This document shows positions 49,861 to 58,181 of a DNA stretch of 64,000 nt, piece after piece (the first letter of the stretch is position 1; each line of letters begins with the position of its first letter). The stretch comes from Oscillospiraceae bacterium (GTDB taxonomy: Bacteria > Bacillota > Clostridia > Oscillospirales > Oscillospiraceae), in NCBI GenBank assembly GCA_910575695.1, contig CAJTGJ010000002.1:62001-126000 (forward strand), in the 5' to 3' direction. A model generated the notes under the pieces. That model had not been told where the DNA came from, made no database searches, and saw nothing but the letters and a program-made list of their open reading frames with translations. A program made the translations under genes and the position numbers.

Positions 49861-50781
49861 TCAGCCGTACAGATGCAGCCAGGCGCCAAAAAGCACCATG
49901 CTGCTGCGGGAATGGGTGTGCTCCTGGTGCTCCAGATAGGTATACTGCTTCGTACCGGGCAGCCGGGCAAACAGGGCCTCCACCGTCGCCGGGGGACAGG
50001 TGTCATCCGCCCCGCCTGCGGACAGCATCACCGGCATGGCCAGCCGGTGGGCGTGGCTCAGCGTGTCCACAAAGCCCAGACGGCGCCAGAAAACCTCCGG
50101 CTCCAGCTGCTCCCGCACCGGGCGGAGCAGGCCGTAGGCCTCGCCCCGCAGCCCGGTGTGGGGAAAATCGGTCAAAAAGGGCAGGTCGGCGCACACACAG
50201 CGCACCCGCTCCCGCCCCAGGATGGAGCCCAGCAGCAGACTGCCGCCGCCCCCCTGGCTGGTGCCGAACAGGGACAGCCGGTCCGGCTCCACCTCCGGCC
50301 GCTCCAGCGCCCAGCGGATGGCCAGCAGACAGTCGCTGAGCCAATCGGAATAGCCGCCTGAGGCCCCCAGCGCCGTGTTGGGCAGGACGGGCCAGTTTCC
50401 GTCGGGCAGGGCCAGAGAGCGCTCCGCCCCCGCCGGGGCCACATATCCCAGAGGGGATATGTGCAGGACGTTAAAATTCTGGTCGCACAGCTGAGGGTGC
50501 AGGCTCATATAACCCCCGTACCCGGGCAGGTTGATGAGCAGCGGGGCAGGGGGCTTCAGCGCGGGCTGCCAGTAGCCGTAAAAGGGCCTGCGGCCGTCCG
50601 AGGCCGTGAAGCGCACATACCGGTTGACCAGTGTGTTGGGACAGTTGCCGAAGGGCTCCCTCACCGGCGTCTGGTCCAGAAGCGTTCCCTGTGCGGATAC
50701 GCCGGACGCCTCATCCAGCAGTCCGGCGCACCACCGGTCCACCTCTGCGCGGCTCGGATAAAATTCCTGTTTCCAGCTCAT
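49861..50781 (-). CDS. acetylxylan esterase-like alpha/beta hydrolase (AXE1 family)
   Basis: 306-aa hydrolase. Catalytic Ser lies in LSLFGTSQGGGGSLLLGS (GxSxGG), Asp in LSAGGADDTCPPATVEALF and His in YLEHQEHTH. It also has the family's NLPGYGGYMS oxyanion block. No signal peptide, so it is cytosolic. It is predicted to remove acetyl groups from imported sugars or oligosaccharides. It is divergent from an AraC regulator and next to a sugar importer. GGAGGAG precedes the ATG. Confidence 0.85.
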   Translation of the reverse strand: MSWKQEFYPSRAEVDRWCAGLLDEASGVSAQGTLLDQTPVREPFGNCPNTLVNRYVRFTASDGRRPFYGYWQPALKPPAPLLINLPGYGGYMSLHPQLCDQNFNVLHISPLGYVAPAGAERSLALPDGNWPVLPNTALGASGGYSDWLSDCLLAIRWALERPEVEPDRLSLFGTSQGGGGSLLLGSILGRERVRCVCADLPFLTDFPHTGLRGEAYGLLRPVREQLEPEVFWRRLGFVDTLSHAHRLAMPVMLSAGGADDTCPPATVEALFARLPGTKQYTYLEHQEHTHSRSSMVLFGAWLHLYG

Positions 50782-50911
50782 GCCAACTCCTCCTTGGGCA
50801 TTTTTTCTTTATTATAGCTGAATTTTCCTCTATCCTCCAGGGCATAGTTCATCTATAATTAGCATGAAACGATTAAAATATAACGTTATTATCCGAAAGG
50901 AGGGCCCCGCA

Positions 50912-51790
50912 GTGCACATTCCGCCGTCGCTTTACTCCTCCATGCGCTTCAATTTCCTGTATGTGGACCGCTATGTGTTCCGCCGGGGCTGGACCTATCC
51001 GGACAGTTATGTGCCCTACTGTATGCTGCGCTACATTCTCAAGGGGCGGGCGGAATTTGTCATCAGCGGGGAGCGCTATATCGTGGAGGAAAACCAGGTC
51101 TGCTACATCCCCGAGGGCTGCCGCCTGGAGTGCCACGCCCTGGAGGACGAATTTTCCTTCATCTCCATCCGCTTTACCACCACCGTCCAGCTGGACGGCA
51201 GCGATTTCCTCAGCGAGTATTTCCGCATTCCCCGGGTCACCCGGCAGGGGGACGGGGAGGTGCTGGACTACTTTCAGACGGTGTACCGCAACGCCACCAC
51301 CCAGAACACCAGCAAGCTGTTCCGCATACGGGGCAATCTGGAGCTGATCCTGGCCTGGCTGGTGGAGCACACGCCCCAGGCCCTGGTGGAGGAGAGCGAC
51401 CAGCCGGAGGCGGACCTGTTGGTGGAGGGGCTGCGCCGCCGGGAGACCCGTTCCCACGCCATCCGGCGGGACCCCCGGGTGCAGGTGGTGGTGGACTATC
51501 TGGTGGCCCATCCCTCGGAGCCGTTTGATTCGGAGTTTCTGGCCCGGATGGCGGACATGAGCCCGTCCTCCCTGCGGCGGCTGTTCAAGGAACACACCGG
51601 CAAATCCCTGGGGGCCTTTGTCCGGGACCTGCGCATGACCACCGCCGCCCGCCGCCTGCTGGTCACCGACCAGCGGATTTCCACCATTGCCTATGAGCTG
51701 GGATTTGACGACGCCAACTATTTTGCCCGGATTTTCAAGTCTGTTTTTGGTGTTTCTCCCCAGGAATACCGGGCTGCTTCCAGGGAGTAG
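50912..51790 (+). CDS. AraC-family transcriptional regulator of the sugar locus
   Basis: 292-aa regulator. The start is the GTG at 50912 because GGAGG lies 8 nt before it; an ATG at 50864 in frame lacks a ribosome site. A cupin-type sensor (YVPYCMLRYILKGRAEFVISGERYIVEENQVCYIPEGCRLECHA) is followed by two HTH motifs (DSEFLARMADMSPSSLRRLFKEHTGKSLGAFVRDLRM, ISTIAYELGFDDANYFARIFKSVFGVSPQEYR). Likely an activator of the ABC operon that begins at 51946 and perhaps of the divergent esterase. Confidence 0.92.
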   Translation: MHIPPSLYSSMRFNFLYVDRYVFRRGWTYPDSYVPYCMLRYILKGRAEFVISGERYIVEENQVCYIPEGCRLECHALEDEFSFISIRFTTTVQLDGSDFLSEYFRIPRVTRQGDGEVLDYFQTVYRNATTQNTSKLFRIRGNLELILAWLVEHTPQALVEESDQPEADLLVEGLRRRETRSHAIRRDPRVQVVVDYLVAHPSEPFDSEFLARMADMSPSSLRRLFKEHTGKSLGAFVRDLRMTTAARRLLVTDQRISTIAYELGFDDANYFARIFKSVFGVSPQEYRAASRE

Positions 51791-51945
51791 TCCGCGGCCT
51801 GACGGCCCGGATTGAAAAAACGACCGGCAGATAAGCGTTTTGTGCTACCAATTGGTAATTTATGCTCTGTTCCTCCTGTATGGTTTGCCTTATAATGGGA
51901 AATGTCAGAACAAACAAAAAAGAGGCGAAAATTAAGGAGGAAATT

Positions 51946-53355
51946 ATGAAAAAAGCATTATCTCTGCTCCTGGCCGCTCTGATGCTGTTGTCTGTGCTGA
52001 CGGCCTGCGGCCCCCAGTCCGGCTCGGAAAGCACCGATCCCCCCGCCGATAAAACCGACGCCGCCCAGCCCACCGAAGACGGCGGGGACAACGATGACAG
52101 CCAGAACAATGAGAACACCCCGCTGGAGGGCGAGATCACCTTCTGGCACTCCTTCACCCAGGGCCCCCGGCTGGAGACCCTCCAGGCCGCGGCCGACGCG
52201 TTCATGAAGGACAACCCCGGTGTGAAGATCAATATCGAGACCTTCTCCTGGGCGGACTTCTACACCAAGTGGACCACCGGCCTGGCCTCCGGCAACGTGC
52301 CCGATATGTCCACCGCGCAGATCGGCCAGGCGGTGGAGATGATGAACGCCGGCGCCATCCGCCCCATGGACGGCCTGATCGACCGCATGGGCCGGGACCG
52401 TTTCTATGAGGCCCCCCTGGCCGAAATGACCTATGAGGATGGAAAGTGCTACGGGATCCCCATCTACTCCCACGCCTTTGTGATGTGGTACCGCAAGGAC
52501 CTGCTGGAAAAGTATAACCTGGAAGTGCCTGCCACCTGGGACGAGATGATGGAATGCGCCACCACCATCACCGAGGGCGAGGGCGGCGACGTGTACGGCT
52601 GCTCCGTCCCCATGGGCAACAACGACCAATACTGCACCTACTTCATGGACATTTACATGGGAAGCCGGGGCGCGTCCCTGCTCACCGAGGACCGCAAGGC
52701 CAATCTGACCAGCCCCGAGGCCCTGGAGGGCATCCAGTACTGGGTGGATATGTACAAGAAGAACTCCCCGGCGGAGTCCATCAACTTCAACACCCTGGAC
52801 CAGGCCACCCTCTATTACCAGGGCAAAAATGCCTTTGACTTTAACTCCGCGTTCCACATCGGCGGCGTGGAGGCCAACTCCCCCGACCTGATGGACTACA
52901 TCGACTGCGCCCCCGTCCCCACCAAGAACGAGGGGGAGGAGCCTGAGTACATCGTCCACAACACGCCGCTGGTGATCTGGCAGGCCTCTGAGCACCCCGA
53001 GATCTGCGAGGCCTTTATCGAGTACCTCTACACCCCCGAGATCTATGTGCCCTTCCTCCATTCCGTCCCCGTTGGGATGCTCCCCGCCCTCAAGGAGATC
53101 ACGGACGATCCCGCGTTCCTGGATAACGAGTATATGCAGAAGTACTCCCACTGCCTTGAGGTCATCAGCAATGCGGTCAACCACGGCACCTTCCTGGGGA
53201 TGGAGAACGGCCCCTGTGTGGAGTCGGGAATCATCGCCAACTCCCGCGTCATTGAGAATATGTTCCAGGATATTGTGCTGAACGGCACGGATATCGAAAC
53301 GGCGGCGAAGAACGCGGAGGACCAGCTCAATACCATGTTTGAGGCGGCCTCCTGA
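51946..53355 (+). CDS. ABC sugar-transport substrate-binding lipoprotein
   Basis: 469-aa extracellular binding protein of the family 1 type. Signal peptide with lipobox LLSVLTACG (Cys near 21), an acidic Ser/Asp/Pro-rich linker (to about 60), then the binding fold: GEITFWHSFTQGPRLETLQAAADAFMKDNPGVKINIETFSW, WTTGLASGNVPDMSTAQIGQAV, YGIPIYSHAFVMWYRKDLLEKYNLEVPATWDEM. AGGAGG precedes ATG 51946. A TATAAT at 51891-51896 without a good -35 fits activation by AraC. Substrate probably an oligosaccharide or uronide; not certain. Confidence 0.93.
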   Translation: MKKALSLLLAALMLLSVLTACGPQSGSESTDPPADKTDAAQPTEDGGDNDDSQNNENTPLEGEITFWHSFTQGPRLETLQAAADAFMKDNPGVKINIETFSWADFYTKWTTGLASGNVPDMSTAQIGQAVEMMNAGAIRPMDGLIDRMGRDRFYEAPLAEMTYEDGKCYGIPIYSHAFVMWYRKDLLEKYNLEVPATWDEMMECATTITEGEGGDVYGCSVPMGNNDQYCTYFMDIYMGSRGASLLTEDRKANLTSPEALEGIQYWVDMYKKNSPAESINFNTLDQATLYYQGKNAFDFNSAFHIGGVEANSPDLMDYIDCAPVPTKNEGEEPEYIVHNTPLVIWQASEHPEICEAFIEYLYTPEIYVPFLHSVPVGMLPALKEITDDPAFLDNEYMQKYSHCLEVISNAVNHGTFLGMENGPCVESGIIANSRVIENMFQDIVLNGTDIETAAKNAEDQLNTMFEAAS

Positions 53356-53387
53356 GTCCCGGCATCGGAACACCGGCCATTGCTTGC

Positions 53388-53409
53388 GGCGGGGGAGCCC
53401 TCCCCCGCC
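53388..53409 (+). promoter_or_regulatory. intercistronic hairpin between binding protein and permease genes
   Basis: GGCGGGGGAG (53388-53397) and CTCCCCCGCC (53400-53409), perfect and nearly loop-less. No T tract. It probably stabilises the upstream mRNA so that the binding protein is made in excess, as in many ABC operons. Confidence 0.6.
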
Positions 53410-53438
53410 ACAGCCTTATCAAGGAAGGAGGACGGATC

Positions 53439-54329
53439 ATGCAACGCAAAAAAAGGATGATCGGGCGTCTCACCAGCTGGCTCTTTGTTCTGCCCGCCAT
53501 GCTGGTTGTCCTGCTCCTTTTGCTCTACCCTGTCCTATCCAGCATTTTTTATAGCTTCACCAACAAAAACCTCATCAAGCCGGCCTATGATTTTGTCGGC
53601 CTCGAGAATTACCGGCATATTTTGACGGATAAGGCCTTCTGGCAGGCGTTTTTTACCAACATCAAGTGGACTGCGGTCTCCCTGGTGGGGCAGGTGGCGG
53701 TGGGCTTCAGCGGGGCCCTGGCCCTGAACCGGATCCGGAGGGGCAGCGGAATATACCGTACGCTGCTGATTATCCCCTGGGCCTTCCCCTCCATCGTCCT
53801 GGCGTTCTCCTGGAAATGGATTTTGAACGGCGTCTACGGCTACCTCCCCAACCTGCTTGTCAGCCTGGGGCTGTGCGCCTCGCCGCCGGAGTTTCTCAGC
53901 GGGAACCTGGCGTTTGTCACCCTGGTTTTGATCAATATCTGGTTTGGAGCGCCCCTGATGATGGTCAATATCCTCTCGGCCCTTCAGACCGTCCCCAGGG
54001 ACCAGTATGAAGCGGCCCAGCTGGACGGGGCCACCTCCCTGCAGTCCTTCCTGTACATTACCATTCCCCACATACGGAATGTGATCGGGCTTCTGGTGGT
54101 GCTGCGCACCATCTGGGTGTTCAACAGCTTCGATATCATCTACCTGATTACCGGCGGCGGTCCGGCCAACAAGACCATGACGGTGCCCATCTACGCCTAC
54201 AACATGGGCTGGGGCCTGAAGCAGCTGGGACAGTCCTCCGCCGTCACGGTCCTGCTGCTGATTTTCCTGCTGGTTGTCTGCTCGCTCTACTTCCGCCTGC
54301 TGAACAAATGGGAAAAGGAGGGACCCTGA
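53439..54329 (+). CDS. ABC sugar-transport permease (MalF/UgpA type)
   Basis: 296-aa membrane protein with six helices (first SWLFVLPAMLVVLLLLLYPVLSS). The EAA loop is EAAQLDGATSLQSFLYITIPHIRNVIGLLV (EAA-x3-G). LIIPWAFPSIVLAFSWKWILNGVYGYLP is typical for the sugar group. AAGGAGG precedes the ATG. It pairs with the next permease. The ATPase subunit is not in the operon and is probably a shared MsmK-type protein encoded elsewhere. Confidence 0.94.
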   Translation: MQRKKRMIGRLTSWLFVLPAMLVVLLLLLYPVLSSIFYSFTNKNLIKPAYDFVGLENYRHILTDKAFWQAFFTNIKWTAVSLVGQVAVGFSGALALNRIRRGSGIYRTLLIIPWAFPSIVLAFSWKWILNGVYGYLPNLLVSLGLCASPPEFLSGNLAFVTLVLINIWFGAPLMMVNILSALQTVPRDQYEAAQLDGATSLQSFLYITIPHIRNVIGLLVVLRTIWVFNSFDIIYLITGGGPANKTMTVPIYAYNMGWGLKQLGQSSAVTVLLLIFLLVVCSLYFRLLNKWEKEGP

Positions 54330-55171
54330 TGAGAAAGAGAATGCTGCGCCGCGGTTTTTGGGGTGATACGGTCAGCTACGCCTACCTGACCCTGCTGGCA
54401 ATCCTGGCGGCCTTTCCCCTGCTGTGGATTCTCCTGTCCGCCATCAAGGGGAAGGGGGAAATCACGGGCAACCCCACTGCCATCCTGCCAAAGGAGATCA
54501 CCTTTGAGAATTTCCGCATTGTCTTTGAGCAGCTGAATTTCGGGACAAACGTCAAAAACAGCGTCATCATCGCCGGGGCCACCACCCTGATCGCCCTGTT
54601 TGTCTCTGCCCTGGGGGCCTATGGCGTGGTGCGCTTCTTCCCCAAATTCGGCAAGATCATGACCCGGGTGCTGATTACCACCTATATGTTCCCGCCCATC
54701 CTGCTGGCCGTCCCCTACGCCATCATCATGGGGAAGCTGGGGATAATGAACAACCGCGCCGCCCTCGTGGTGGTCTACCTCTCCTTCTCGGTTCCCTACG
54801 CGCTGTGGCTGCTGGTGGGATTTTTCCAGACGGTCCCGGTGGAAATCGAGGAATCGGCACGGGTGGACGGGGCCAACAAGCTCCAGGTATTTCTCCGCGT
54901 GGTTCTCCCCATTGTGGCCCCCGGCATTGTTGCGGTTGCCATCTACACCTTTATCAACGTCTGGAACGAGTTCCTTTATTCCCTGATTATGATGAACAGC
55001 TCCAACAAGATGACAGTGGCGGTCGCCCTGCGCTCCCTGTCTGGGCAGGAGGTGCTGGACTGGGGCGTTATGATGGCGGCCTCGGCAATCGTTGTCGTAC
55101 CTTCCGTGATATTCTTTATGCTCATCCAAAAGCGGATTGCCGGCGGGCTGGCTGCCGGCGCGGTCAAGTGA
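54329..55171 (+). CDS. ABC sugar-transport permease (MalG/UgpE type)
   Basis: 280-aa second permease subunit with six helices. N-terminal SYAYLTLLAILAAFPLLWILLSAIKG, LVGFFQTVPVEIEESARVDGANKLQVFLRVVLPIVAPGIVAVAIYTFINVWNEFLY with the EAA-like loop EESARVDGA. Its ATG overlaps the previous stop (TGATG shared A), so translation is coupled. Followed after 32 bp by the oxidoreductase gene. Confidence 0.94.
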   Translation: MRKRMLRRGFWGDTVSYAYLTLLAILAAFPLLWILLSAIKGKGEITGNPTAILPKEITFENFRIVFEQLNFGTNVKNSVIIAGATTLIALFVSALGAYGVVRFFPKFGKIMTRVLITTYMFPPILLAVPYAIIMGKLGIMNNRAALVVVYLSFSVPYALWLLVGFFQTVPVEIEESARVDGANKLQVFLRVVLPIVAPGIVAVAIYTFINVWNEFLYSLIMMNSSNKMTVAVALRSLSGQEVLDWGVMMAASAIVVVPSVIFFMLIQKRIAGGLAAGAVK

Positions 55172-55203
55172 CAGCCGCTTCACAATTTGAGGAGGACTTT
55201 TTT

Positions 55204-56313
55204 ATGGAAACTATTGGATATGCCATTGTAGGCGCCGGCTATTTCGGCGCGGAGCTGGGCCGGATCATGAAGGAGCAGGAGGGCGCCCGGGTGGCGGCCA
55301 TCCTCGACCCGGACAATGCGGAGGCCATAGCCGCCGAGCTGGGCTGCGAGGTGGAGACGGATCTGGACGCCCTGTGCGCCCGGGACGACGTGGACGCCGT
55401 GATCGTGGCCACGCCCAACTACCTGCACAAGGAGCCGGTGCTGGCCGCCGCCCGGCACAAAAAGCACGTTTTCTGCGAAAAGCCCATCGCCCTGAGCTAT
55501 GCCGACTGCGACGAGATGGTGAAGGCCTGCCAGGAGAGCGGCGTGGTCTTTATGGCGGGGCACGTGATGAACTTCTTCCGCGGCGTGCGCCATGCCAAGC
55601 AGCTCATCGCCCAGGGGGAGATCGGCAGGGTGCTCTGCTGCCACTCCGCCCGCAACGGCTGGGAGGAGCCCCAGCCCTCCATCAGCTGGAAGAAGATCCG
55701 GGCCAAGTCCGGCGGGCACCTCTACCACCACATACACGAGGTGGACTGCATCCAGTTCCTGATGGGCCCCGCCGTGGAGGTCACCATGACCGGCGGAAAC
55801 GTGGCCCATAAGGGGGAGCACTTCGGCGACGAGGACGATATGCTCTTTATACTCATGGAGTTTGGGAACAACACCTATGCCGTGGTGGAGTACGGCTCCG
55901 CGTTCCACTATCCCGAGCACTATGTCCTGATCCAGGGCACGAAGGGCTATATCCGCCTGGATATGTGCAATACGGGCATGACCGTCAAAACCATGGATAA
56001 GCCGGAGGAGGCGCGTTACCTGCTCCACGAGTCCCAGGAGGAGGACGACCAGCGCACCCATATCTATCACAGCACCGAGATGGACGGGGCCATCCAGTAC
56101 GGCCACCCGGGCAAGAAGCCCCCGCTGTGGCTCCACGGCATCATGAAGAACGAGATGAAATTCTTCAACGGCATCATGCACGGCGACCCCGTGCCGGAGG
56201 AGTTTAAGCCCCTGCTCACCGGGGAGGCCGCCCGGGCCGTCATCGCCACGGCGGACGCCGCCACCCGCTCCCTGCGGGAGAACCGAAAGGTGAAGGTGTC
56301 TGAAGTGATGTAA
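55204..56313 (+). CDS. Gfo/Idh/MocA-family oxidoreductase
   Basis: 369-aa NAD(P)-dependent sugar dehydrogenase-like enzyme. Rossmann start YAIVGAGYFGAELGRIMKE (GxGxxG variant), VIVATPNYLHKEPVLAAARHKKHVFCEKPIALS (the EKP motif), and GGHLYHHIHEVDCIQFLMG with the His and Asp of the active-site region. AGGAGG lies about 9 nt before ATG 55204. It probably oxidises or epimerises the sugar imported by the upstream transporter. A terminator at 56345 closes the operon. Confidence 0.92.
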   Translation: METIGYAIVGAGYFGAELGRIMKEQEGARVAAILDPDNAEAIAAELGCEVETDLDALCARDDVDAVIVATPNYLHKEPVLAAARHKKHVFCEKPIALSYADCDEMVKACQESGVVFMAGHVMNFFRGVRHAKQLIAQGEIGRVLCCHSARNGWEEPQPSISWKKIRAKSGGHLYHHIHEVDCIQFLMGPAVEVTMTGGNVAHKGEHFGDEDDMLFILMEFGNNTYAVVEYGSAFHYPEHYVLIQGTKGYIRLDMCNTGMTVKTMDKPEEARYLLHESQEEDDQRTHIYHSTEMDGAIQYGHPGKKPPLWLHGIMKNEMKFFNGIMHGDPVPEEFKPLLTGEAARAVIATADAATRSLRENRKVKVSEVM

Positions 56314-56344
56314 GATGCCCTTGGGCGCTGCCAGGGCAAACGCA

Positions 56345-56384
56345 GTCCCGCCCCTGTACGAAGCGGTACAGGGGCGGGACTTTT
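56345..56384. terminator. terminator between the oxidoreductase gene and the convergent YhgE-like gene
   Basis: A perfect 15-bp stem GTCCCGCCCCTGTAC (56345-56359) / complement (56366-56380) with TTTT after it. Confidence 0.85.
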
Positions 56385-56429
56385 GCGCTCTCTGCGGCGT
56401 TTGCCGCCGCTGTCCCGCGCAGGCGGGAA

Positions 56430-58181
56430 TTACGGATTCGGAGCCTCCACAGCGTCGGTGCGCCACAGGAACTTGACCTGGCCGTCCATATCGCCGCTGA
56501 TGCCGGAGAAGGTGTTGTAATGCTCCGACACCTCCCGCAGGGCGTCCACCCGGTCCATCAGGCCGTTCAGATCGCCGTCCACGGCGTCCGCCAGCTTCTG
56601 CACGCCCTGCTCGTTGAACTCCATCAGGCCATTGTTCAGCTCCATGGCCCCGTCCCGCAGCTGGGTCACGCCGTCAAGGAGGGCGGGGGCGTTGTTCTTC
56701 ATGGCGAGGATGCCGTCATAGAGCCGGCCGGCCCCGGCGTTCAGGCTGTCCGCCCCGTTTTTCAGGGCGCCGGCGCCGCTGTTCAGCTCCCCGGCCCCGG
56801 CGGCGGACTGGTCCACCCCGGCGGTGTAGCTCTGGAGCCCCTGACAGAAGCCGCTGAAGCTGTCCAGGGAGGCTTTCAGCGCCGCTGCCTGCTGTCCGGC
56901 GGGGGAATCGCCTGCGGAGGCGATGACGCCCTCCAGCACCTGGGCATAGTTCTCAGCGGTCAGCGCGGGGGCCTGGGCCCCGGCGGCGGCAAGCTGGCTG
57001 TTTGCGGCGGACAGCAGGGCTTGGAACACCTGGGCCGCTCCGGCGTTCAGGGAGGCGCTGTTCTCCGACAGGGCGTTCAGCCCCTGGTTCAAGGCGGCGG
57101 CTCCGGACTGGAGCTGGGAAGCCCCGGCGCTCAGTTCGCCCGCGCCCTGCTGGAGCTGGGAGGCCCCGGCCGCCAGCTGGTCGATGCCCTGCACCAGCTG
57201 CTGCGAGTTTTCCAGCAGGGCGCAAAGCCCGTCGTAGAGCCGGGAGGAGCCGTCGATGAGCTGCGCCATGGCGTCGGTGAGCTCATCCAGCCTGCCGTCC
57301 AGGCCGCTGAATTGGTCCAGACCGTCATGGCCCTCCGCCTCGCTGGCCGCATCGTTAAACAGCTCGTTGGCGGCTACGGTGACGGTGGTTTCCAACTCGA
57401 AATTTGCCGCATCGGCGGTGATTTCCACGTAATCGGGCAGCTCCAGGGTGTCCCGGTCCAGGGCCAGGCTGTCCTGGAGGCCGGGGAAGGCCAGCCCCGC
57501 CACGATGGTGCGGTCCCCGTCGTTGATAATCTTGCCGTTGGTGACGGACACGTTGGAGAACACGTCGTTGTCCAGCAGCAGTCCGGTGAGCATGGCAAAG
57601 GGGACGTAGATTTTTTCCTGCTGGCCGTTAATGTCCACCAGCTCGTACTGGTTGTTGGTGTAATCGAAGCGGATGGTGACTTTTCCGCTCCTGCCCGCCA
57701 GCTCATCGGGGGAGATGGGCTGACCGTCCAGGGTGCAGCTCACCGCCAGGTCCACAGGCAGCTCCTTGCCGATCTCGCCCTGGTAGTAGATGTCGTTCCC
57801 CTGGGCGTCCCAGACGCAGGAATCGTCCCCGCCCAGGGTGAAGGACTCATTTCCCTTCACGTTCTCAAGATTGGTGAGCTGGGTCACGTCGTCGATGGAA
57901 TCCTGGCCCAGGGTGTTTTTCACCCAGTCGCTGACGATGATCTTGCGGACGCTGCCGTCGGCGGAGGCCAGGACGTACACCGTCTCGTCCTTCACGTTCC
58001 GCTCGGCGTCGGGGTCATAAGAGGAGGCGGGGGCCTCGTTGATATCGCTGCCCGCCGGGGCGGCGGAAGAGGGCCCGGGCCTGACGGTATTGCTTCCGGC
58101 GCAGGCCGCGCTGCCAACGCCGCCCAGCGCCAGCAGGGCGCACAGGGAGAGGGAGAGCGTCTTCGCAACAGGCTTTTTCAT
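56430..58181 (-). CDS. YhgE-like exported protein with heptad repeats, partner of MMPL
   Basis: 583-aa protein with a signal peptide (KTLSLSLCALLALGGVGSAACAG; the ACAG could be a lipobox). A beta-rich domain (about 60-275) leads to a long helical region with repeated x-L-x-x-G-A units (LAAGASQLQQGAGELSAGAS, LNSGAGALKNGADSLNAGAG), the pattern of YhgE/Pip and MMPL-associated proteins. It ends without a C-terminal membrane helix. Its start overlaps the MMPL stop by 4 nt. It likely forms an extracytoplasmic extension of the exporter. Confidence 0.85.
   Translation of the reverse strand: MKKPVAKTLSLSLCALLALGGVGSAACAGSNTVRPGPSSAAPAGSDINEAPASSYDPDAERNVKDETVYVLASADGSVRKIIVSDWVKNTLGQDSIDDVTQLTNLENVKGNESFTLGGDDSCVWDAQGNDIYYQGEIGKELPVDLAVSCTLDGQPISPDELAGRSGKVTIRFDYTNNQYELVDINGQQEKIYVPFAMLTGLLLDNDVFSNVSVTNGKIINDGDRTIVAGLAFPGLQDSLALDRDTLELPDYVEITADAANFELETTVTVAANELFNDAASEAEGHDGLDQFSGLDGRLDELTDAMAQLIDGSSRLYDGLCALLENSQQLVQGIDQLAAGASQLQQGAGELSAGASQLQSGAAALNQGLNALSENSASLNAGAAQVFQALLSAANSQLAAAGAQAPALTAENYAQVLEGVIASAGDSPAGQQAAALKASLDSFSGFCQGLQSYTAGVDQSAAGAGELNSGAGALKNGADSLNAGAGRLYDGILAMKNNAPALLDGVTQLRDGAMELNNGLMEFNEQGVQKLADAVDGDLNGLMDRVDALREVSEHYNTFSGISGDMDGQVKFLWRTDAVEAPNP

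Noticed and set aside
54805..55203. N-terminal extension of the Gfo/Idh frame into the permease gene
   Set aside because: The Rossmann start and the ribosome site lie at 55204; the extension is out of frame with the real permease.
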